Shown: in pieces, positions 39,406 to 43,611 of the stretch | How positions within the stretch are numbered: position 1 is the first letter of the stretch | Layout: each line of letters starts with the position of its first letter | NCBI GenBank assembly: GCA_017304945.1 | Contig: JAFKLG010000096.1 | Location: 22,069 to 65,679, forward strand | DNA length: 43,611 bases | Direction of reading: 5' to 3' | DNA from: Rhodospirillales bacterium | GTDB taxonomy: Bacteria; Pseudomonadota; Alphaproteobacteria; Acetobacterales; Acetobacteraceae | Translations under genes and position numbers: made by a program | The notes under the pieces: model-generated | What the model was told of the DNA's origin: nothing | What the model saw: the letters and a program-made list of their open reading frames with translations, nothing else | Database searches by the model: none

Positions 39406-40106
39406 CCAAGCCACCTTCCGGCCGGAGCGGCGGACCGAAGCGTCCGGCCGGCGGTTCGCGCGGGCTCAGCGTGCAGCTCCGCACCGCCGGCAAGCGCAGC
39501 GCCTCCTCCCAGCGCTGGCTGGCCCGGCAACTCAACGATCCCTACGTGGCGGCGGCGCGGCAGCAGGGCTGGCGATCGCGCGCCGCGTTCAAGCTGATCG
39601 AGCTCGACGACAAGTTCCACCTGATCCGGAAGGGCACGCGGGTGATCGACCTGGGCGCGGCGCCGGGCGGCTGGACCCAGGTCGCGGTGCGACGCGGCGC
39701 CGGTGCCGTGGTGGGGGTCGACCTGCTGCCGATCGACCCGATCCCGGGCGCGACGCTGCTGCAGGGGGACTTCACCGACCCCGCCATGCCGGAGACACTC
39801 GCCACGGCGCTGGGGGGCAAGGCGGATCTCGTGCTGTCGGACATGGCGCCGAACACCAGCGGCCACGCGGCGACCGACCACCTCCGCATCATGGCGCTGG
39901 CCGACATGGCGGCGGAATTCGCCTTCGACGTGCTGGCCGAGGGTGGCGGCTTCGTCGCCAAGGTGTTCCAGGGCGGGTCGGAGAAGCAGATGCTGGACCG
40001 GCTGAAGCGCGCCTTCACCACCGTCCGCCATGCCAAGCCGCCCGCCAGCCGCAAGGAATCGAGCGAGCTCTACGTGGTCGCGACCGGGTTCCGCGGCAGG
40101 CCCTGA
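39402..40106 (+). CDS. rlmE: 23S rRNA (uridine-2'-O-)methyltransferase
   Basis: RlmE (FtsJ/RrmJ) methylates the 2'-O of a uridine in the A-loop of 23S rRNA during late 50S assembly. The 234-residue protein has a basic N-terminal tail of about 35 residues and an SAM-binding motif VIDLGAAPGGWTQVA. The K-D-K-E catalytic tetrad is seen as K64 (AAFKLIEL), D147 (LSDMAPN), K187 (VAKVFQGG) and E222 (SSELYVVA), with spacing close to the E. coli enzyme. It overlaps the ppx stop by four bases, a pairing common in Alphaproteobacteria, and converges on the EamA gene. Confidence 0.96.
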   Translation: MTKPPSGRSGGPKRPAGGSRGLSVQLRTAGKRSASSQRWLARQLNDPYVAAARQQGWRSRAAFKLIELDDKFHLIRKGTRVIDLGAAPGGWTQVAVRRGAGAVVGVDLLPIDPIPGATLLQGDFTDPAMPETLATALGGKADLVLSDMAPNTSGHAATDHLRIMALADMAAEFAFDVLAEGGGFVAKVFQGGSEKQMLDRLKRAFTTVRHAKPPASRKESSELYVVATGFRGRP

Positions 40107-40133
40107 TCCGAACGCGCCGCGTCGCCCGCGATG

Positions 40134-41102
40134 TCAGGGCGGGGTTGGTGGGGCGGCCGCGGCCAGACGCGCCGACGTGCTGGCGAGCCGGCGCGCGCGG
40201 CCTTCCCGCCGCGCCAGCCAGGTGGTGGCGCCGACGATCACCACGCCGCCGACCAGGGTCGAGAGCGTCGGCTGATCGCCGAAGATCAGCAGGCCGAGCA
40301 GCGTCATCCAGATGAGGTCGAGGAACTTGACGCTCTGCGTGGCGGTCGCGTCGGCGGCGCCGAGGGCGCGGGTGACGCAGTAATGCCCGGCGCTGCCCAG
40401 CACGCCGGTGGCCAGGAAGAACAGCCACTGTCCCGGGCTTGGCCAGCTCCAGTGCAGCAGCGCGGTGGGCAGCGAGAACAGGCTGATCGTGATGCATTGC
40501 CAGACCACGATCACCTCCGGCCGGTCGCGCCGGGTGAGCGCCTTGGTGATCAGCGCCGAGGCGGCGAACAGCGGCGCGGAGCCCAGCATCACGAGGTCGT
40601 AGAAACCGCCGGTGGCGGTGAGCTTGGGGCCGACCACGATCAGCACGCCGAGGAAGCCGATGCCGGCGGAGACCCAGCGCTCCCACACCATCTTCTCGCC
40701 GAACGCGAGCACGGCGCCCGCCATCACGAAGATCGGGCCGGTGAAGCCGATCGCCGTGGTGTCGGCGAGGGTGAGGTGCGGCAGCGCCATGTACCACAGC
40801 ACCATCCCCGCGGTATGGATGACGCCGCGCCAGAGCTGCCCGATCAGCCCGTTCGGCGAATAGGCGCGCAACCCGACGCGGAAGATGAACGGGGTCATGA
40901 CCAAGAGGCCCGCGGCGTAGCGGAGGAACTGCACCTGCAGCGGGTCCATCTGCATCGAGATCACGCGCAGAAACGCGTTCAGGATGGCGAATACGATCCC
41001 GGATGCCGCCATCCAGGCCATCGCCTGCATGGTCGGATTGAGGGACGGCATGGCGAGCGGAAGCGCGACGGCGATGCGGCGGGCGGACGGCATGGCATGC
41101 AT
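40134..41102 (-). CDS. EamA-family (DMT) transporter
   Basis: A 322-residue inner-membrane protein with two EamA repeats and about ten hydrophobic helices. The first repeat includes IVFAILNAFLRVISMQMDPLQ and ADTTAIGFTGPIFVMAGAVLAFGEK; the second, GVLGSAGHYCVTRALGAADAT and SVKFLDLIWMTLLGLLIFGDQ. It belongs to the same broad exporter family as the gene at 31894 but is not a close copy. The start may be 41102 or the in-frame ATG at 41093; frames further upstream cross the promoter of the divergent gene. The substrate is unknown. Confidence 0.88.
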   Translation of the reverse strand: MHAMPSARRIAVALPLAMPSLNPTMQAMAWMAASGIVFAILNAFLRVISMQMDPLQVQFLRYAAGLLVMTPFIFRVGLRAYSPNGLIGQLWRGVIHTAGMVLWYMALPHLTLADTTAIGFTGPIFVMAGAVLAFGEKMVWERWVSAGIGFLGVLIVVGPKLTATGGFYDLVMLGSAPLFAASALITKALTRRDRPEVIVVWQCITISLFSLPTALLHWSWPSPGQWLFFLATGVLGSAGHYCVTRALGAADATATQSVKFLDLIWMTLLGLLIFGDQPTLSTLVGGVVIVGATTWLARREGRARRLASTSARLAAAAPPTPP

Positions 41103-41187
41103 GCTCGACGCGGTTCGTTGCGCTGGCAAGGGCAGCGGAGGGACCGCATGCGGAACATCGCAGCCCCGCGATGCGCACGTTTGTGAG

Positions 41188-41218
41188 ATTGTCGGCCCGC
41201 ACCCACACTGGCGACAAT
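41188..41218. promoter_or_regulatory. Inverted repeat in divergent region
   Basis: ATTGTCG (41188-41194) and CGACAAT (41212-41218) form a perfect 7-bp inverted repeat with 17 bases between them, in the 174-base space between the EamA gene and the small secreted-protein gene. The arms lie about two helical turns apart, as in many operators. No matching regulator is in view, so this is a candidate only. Confidence 0.3.
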
Positions 41219-41276
41219 GTTGCCTGCATGGTTTGAATATCCGCCCTGCGTGCGGGGCTCGCAAAGGAGAGGTCTC

Positions 41277-41666
41277 ATGCGTTTCGTCATCCGCGCCCCT
41301 CGTCTCGCGATGCTGGCGATTGCCGGCGTTTTCGCGGCCGGCATCTTTCCCGCCGCGGCGCAGATCAACCCGTTCACCAATTCCAACACGGGGCGGCCGA
41401 TCGGACAGGCGGATCTCACCCCGCTGTTCGCCAGCGTGGACAAGCTCAACAAGACCCCGAACGTGAAGCCGGGGGCAGAGGAGACCTGGTCCAATCCGGC
41501 GACGGGCGCGAGCGGCACGTCGCGGCTGACGGCGGTGCGCAAGATCGGGTCGGCGACGTGCCACGTGATCCATCACGAGATCAAGTCGCCGACCTGGTCG
41601 AGCCCGTCGGTGTACGACCTGACCTGGTGCCCGGATGCGACGGGCGCGTGGAAAATCCGGCAGTAG
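41277..41666 (+). CDS. Small secreted protein resembling surface-antigen C-terminal domains
   Basis: A 129-residue exported protein. The signal peptide has basic residues then LAMLAIAGVFAAGIFPAAAQ, with cleavage near residue 28. The mature part contains EETWSNPATGASGTSRL, CHVIHHEI and YDLTWCPDATGAWKI. The order W-N-P-x-T-G ... C ... C-x-x-x-x-G-x-W-K-I resembles the end of the 17-kDa/RT0821-type surface antigen family; the two cysteines could form a disulfide. There is no lipobox. ATG 41277 has AAAGGAGAGG upstream, one of the best ribosome binding sites in the window. It precedes the racemase gene by 84 bases. The function is unknown. Confidence 0.75.
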   Translation: MRFVIRAPRLAMLAIAGVFAAGIFPAAAQINPFTNSNTGRPIGQADLTPLFASVDKLNKTPNVKPGAEETWSNPATGASGTSRLTAVRKIGSATCHVIHHEIKSPTWSSPSVYDLTWCPDATGAWKIRQ

Positions 41667-41750
41667 GGTCCGACATCAGCAGCCTGGCCGTCACCGCCCG
41701 GCGGCCGGGCAGCGGCTTGCCAGCAGCCGGCGGCGCGCTAACCTCGTTCC

Positions 41751-42872
41751 ATGGGACCTCTTTCAGGCGTCAGGATCGTCGAATTCGCCGGCATCGGCCC
41801 GGGGCCGCTGGCGGCCATGCTGTTCGCGGACATGGGCGCGAGCGTGGTGCGGATCGACCGGGTCGCGGATGCGGATCTCGGCTTGCCGGTCCCGCCGCGG
41901 CACGATTTCACCCGGCGCAGCCGGATCACGCTGGGGCTCGACCTGAAGCGGCCCGAGGCGAAGGCGCTCGCGCTCCGGCTGATCGACCAGGCCGACGCGC
42001 TGATCGAGGGCTTCCGCCCGGGGGTGATGGAGCGGCTGGGCCTCGGTCCCGACACCTGCCTGGGGCGCAATCCGCGGCTGGTCTACGGCCGGATCACCGG
42101 CTGGGGCCAGGAGGGGCCGCTCGCGCAGGCTGCCGGGCACGACCTCAACTACATCGCGCTGACCGGAGCGCTGCATGCGATCGGACGTGACGGGCAGAAG
42201 CCAACGCCGCCCCTGAACCTCGTGGGCGACTACGGCGGCGGCGCGATGTACCTGGTGACGGGCGTGCTGGCCGGGATCATAGCGGCGCGCAGCAGCGGCA
42301 AGGGCCAGGTGGTCGACGCGGCGATGGTGGATGGTGCGCTGTCGCTGATGACGCCGATCTACGCGATGAAGGAAGCCGGGCGGTTCCCGGCCGAGCGGGG
42401 CAACAACACGCTCGATTCCGGCGCGTATTTTTATGAGGTGTACGCGTGCGCCGATGGGCGCTTCATCTCGATCGCCTCGATCGAGGCGAAGTTTCATGCG
42501 GAACTGATGCAGCGGCTGGAGATCGACGCCGCAACGCTGCCGCCGCAGCATGACCGCGCGCATTGGCCGGCGATGAAGGAGCGGATGGCGGCGGTGTTCC
42601 GCACCCGCCCGCGCGACGAATGGTGTGCGCGGCTCGAGGGGACGGATGTGTGCTTCGCGCCGGTGCTGGCGATGGACGAAGCGGCGGAGCATCCGCACAA
42701 CCGTGCCCGCGATGCGTTCGTGACGGTGGACGGGATGGAGCAGCCGGGGCCGGCGCCACGGTTCTCGGGCACCCCGCTCGCCACCCCGCGCGCGCCGGGT
42801 TCGATCGATGCGGAGGCGGAGCTGGCTGCCTGGGGGCTCGAAGCGGCGGAGATTCGTTCACTCGGCGTTTAG
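41751..42872 (+). CDS. CaiB/BaiF CoA-transferase family, alpha-methylacyl-CoA racemase-like
   Basis: A 373-residue member of the family III CoA-transferase fold. The pattern GHDLNYIALTGALHAIGR with H130 and LNLVGDYGGGAMYLV with D160 matches the catalytic His/Asp of alpha-methylacyl-CoA racemases, which interconvert 2-methylacyl-CoA stereoisomers in branched-chain fatty-acid or sterol-chain breakdown. The start PLSGVRIVEFAGIGPGPLAAMLFADMGA is typical. ATG 41751 begins MGPLSGVRI. No acyl-CoA dehydrogenase or thiolase is adjacent, so the pathway context is missing. Formyl- or succinyl-CoA transferase activity is the less likely alternative. Confidence 0.9.
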   Translation: MGPLSGVRIVEFAGIGPGPLAAMLFADMGASVVRIDRVADADLGLPVPPRHDFTRRSRITLGLDLKRPEAKALALRLIDQADALIEGFRPGVMERLGLGPDTCLGRNPRLVYGRITGWGQEGPLAQAAGHDLNYIALTGALHAIGRDGQKPTPPLNLVGDYGGGAMYLVTGVLAGIIAARSSGKGQVVDAAMVDGALSLMTPIYAMKEAGRFPAERGNNTLDSGAYFYEVYACADGRFISIASIEAKFHAELMQRLEIDAATLPPQHDRAHWPAMKERMAAVFRTRPRDEWCARLEGTDVCFAPVLAMDEAAEHPHNRARDAFVTVDGMEQPGPAPRFSGTPLATPRAPGSIDAEAELAAWGLEAAEIRSLGV

Positions 42873-42893
42873 AGTTGCGGCGGGCGGCGGCTG

Positions 42894-42922
42894 TTGCCCC
42901 CTTGGGGGGAACTCGGTATGCT
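42894..42922 (+). promoter_or_regulatory. Candidate sigma70-type promoter before the 78-residue gene
   Basis: TTGCCC (42894-42899) and TATGCT (42917-42922) are separated by 17 bases, each matching four of six consensus positions. A hairpin (TTGCGA 42933-42938 with TCGCAA 42944-42949) would lie at the start of the transcript, followed by GGAGG and the ATG at 42969. The same stretch includes CCCCCTTGGGGG (42897-42908), which may also act as a terminator-like stem for the racemase gene. Confidence 0.4.
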
Positions 42923-42968
42923 CTGCCGGACTTTGCGAGTCATTCGCAATACGGAGGTTGTTCCCTCG

Positions 42969-43205
42969 ATGGGTCAGGACAGTCGCATCACTCGCCGCTG
43001 TGAGCGTGCCGTGATCACCGCCTATCGTGAGCTGCGTGCCCATGGATCGGACGACTTGGCTGCGTTCCAGAGCTGCACGACGCTGTATCGGATTCACCAT
43101 CCCGAGGCCTCGATGCAGGAGGCGCGGCTGCTGGTCTCCGAATGGATCGACCATCACCTCGTCCGCGGCGATCTCGGCCCCACCCCCGGCTGCGCCTGCC
43201 ACTAA
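42969..43205 (+). CDS. Hypothetical 78-residue protein
   Basis: A small, charged, probably helical cytoplasmic protein that I do not recognise. It starts MGQDSRITRRCERAVITAYR and has a helix-rich middle (DDLAAFQSCTTLYRIHHPEA, ARLLVSEWIDHHLV). It has no signal peptide or membrane segment. ATG 42969 is chosen because GGAGG lies 12 bases upstream; the frame is open further back to 42894 but that section crosses the candidate promoter. Codon use with G/C in third positions matches neighbouring genes, which supports a real gene. Its length and histidine/cysteine content give no function. Confidence 0.6.
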   Translation: MGQDSRITRRCERAVITAYRELRAHGSDDLAAFQSCTTLYRIHHPEASMQEARLLVSEWIDHHLVRGDLGPTPGCACH

Positions 43206-43283
43206 GGGCACGCGCGCCCCGCGTTTGCGGGCGGGGCTTGTCGTGGGGTGCGGTGGGGGAGGGAGTTACGCGGCTTCTCCCGG

Positions 43284-43407
43284 CATCCGCGGCGGCCCGC
43301 CCGTTTCCGTTCTGCCGGGGCGCGCTGGCGCCGGCCCTTTCACGTCATCCGCGGCGGCCGGCCCGTTTCCGTTCTGCCGGGACGCGCTGGCGCCGGCCCT
43401 TTCCCGT
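43284..43407. repeat. Two tandem copies of a 62-bp repeat
   Basis: CATCCGCGGCGGCC at 43284 recurs at 43346, and the remainder of the unit (CCCGTTTCCGTTCTGCCGGG, then CGCGCTGGCGCCGGCCCTTT) is repeated with only a few mismatches. A third copy begins at 43408 (CATCCGCGGG) but turns into the palindromic element. Each unit contains the palindrome GGCGCC. It is a non-coding tandem duplication of unknown function. Confidence 0.85.
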
Positions 43408-43414
43408 CATCCGC

Positions 43415-43476
43415 GGGCTCGACCCGCGGATCCCCATCGGCAGGGTCCTTCAGGTGGGGATCGCCGGGTCGAGCCC
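43415..43476. repeat. Long imperfect palindromic element
   Basis: The 22-base arms at 43415-43436 and 43455-43476 are reverse complements at 20 of 22 positions, with an 18-base loop. The arms carry the core GGGCTCGACCCG, which is also present at the left edge of the window. In RNA this would give a strong hairpin on either strand. It looks like a dispersed REP-type alphaproteobacterial element. Confidence 0.8.
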
Positions 43477-43510
43477 ACTGCTGTCCGGGATGAAAAGCTC
43501 TGGACGCGGT

Positions 43511-43582
43511 GCATGGCTCTGATTCGAATGGGTTTTGCGACGACCTGTCCGAATCGAAGCTCGAAGGGAGCTAGAGCCATGC
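43511..43582 (+). promoter_or_regulatory. Inverted repeat enclosing the start of the right-edge gene
   Basis: GCATGGCTCT (43511-43520) and AGAGCCATGC (43573-43582) are perfect reverse complements; GATTCG (43521-43526) and CGAATC (43550-43555) extend the pairing inward. In an mRNA that reads through from upstream, the right arm would bury the ATG at 43579, with AAGGGAG in the bulge between the two right-hand segments. Such structures block read-through translation of some transposases; this is inference here. Confidence 0.45.
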
Positions 43583-43611
43583 GGTTTCAGTCGAGCGTAG
43601 TTGCCCAGCTG
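43579..43611 (+). CDS. Start of a gene cut by the window, possibly a transposase
   Basis: Eleven codons read MRFQSSVVAQL before the window ends. AAGGGAG lies at a good distance upstream, and the local base composition is less GC-rich than the chromosome genes. The opening resembles the start of IS4-type transposases with an N-terminal DUF4372 domain (typically M-x-x-x-S-V-x-x-Q-L-L), but eleven residues cannot establish this. The upstream inverted repeat supports a mobile element. Confidence 0.4.
   Translation, partial: MRFQSSVVAQL

Larger units (their letters stand above)
43206..43578. other. 373-base gene-free repeat region
   Basis: No gene is supported here. After the stop of the 78-residue gene come G-rich filler, two tandem 62-bp copies, a long palindromic element and then a more A/T-rich stretch leading into a truncated reading frame. 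Short open frames across the repeats read chance proline/arginine sequence. Confidence 0.7.

Noticed and set aside
43284..43476. CRISPR-like array
   Set aside because: Only two copies, directly abutting with no spacers, and no cas genes in the window.

Overview
The window is high-GC DNA with dense, short-spaced genes. The protein set points to an alphaproteobacterium, most likely Rhodospirillales/Acetobacteraceae: a fused TreS-maltokinase beside a GlgE with an extra N-terminal GH13-like module, a ppx/gppA-rlmE overlap, GT9 and O-antigen-ligase LPS genes, and intergenic palindromes with a GGGCTCGACCCG core. The taxonomic placement is inference from gene content; no rRNA or tRNA gene was seen.

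Layout. (1) 1-3.7 kb: palindromic repeat, dapA (minus), divergent lytic transglycosylase, pgpA. (2) 3.85-19.2 kb: a six-gene alpha-glucan/trehalose cluster, glgE - treS/maltokinase - glgB - treZ - malQ - treY. Every junction overlaps by 4 bases except a 163-base gap before treZ. (3) 19.2-20.5 kb: a convergent membrane histidine-kinase-like protein whose phospho-acceptor histidine is replaced by glutamine, preceded by a PGxxR pentapeptide repeat. (4) 20.5-27.3 kb: amide/peptide nitrogen genes (M20 carbamoylase-type hydrolase, divergent amidase, peptide-type solute-binding protein, gamma-glutamyltransferase) and pncC. (5) 27.4-29.8 kb: O-antigen-ligase-like membrane protein and a GT9 heptosyltransferase-like protein. 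(6) 29.9-36.4 kb: NMT1/THI5-like binding protein, Gfo/Idh/MocA oxidoreductase, EamA exporter, alpha/beta hydrolase, SDR, quinone oxidoreductase, GFA-family protein. (7) 36.4-38.2 kb: two divergent degenerate signalling genes, an ATPase-like fragment and a GGDEF protein reading GTDAF. (8) 38.3-43.2 kb: ppx/gppA-rlmE, a second EamA exporter, a small secreted protein, an alpha-methylacyl-CoA-racemase-like protein and a 78-residue unknown. (9) 43.2-43.6 kb: gene-free tandem and inverted repeats ending in the first 11 codons of a probable transposase.

How the genes work together. The main block encodes a complete potential cycle: TreS isomerises trehalose to maltose, the fused kinase makes maltose-1-phosphate, GlgE polymerises it to alpha-1,4-glucan, GlgB branches it, TreY and TreZ release trehalose again, and MalQ reshuffles short maltodextrins. 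No glgC/glgA, glgP/glgX or otsAB is in the window. No CRISPR array and no complete mobile element were found. The observations most worth following up are the closed-loop cluster, the catalytically dead GH13-like front end of GlgE, and the run of signalling proteins that have lost their defining residues.
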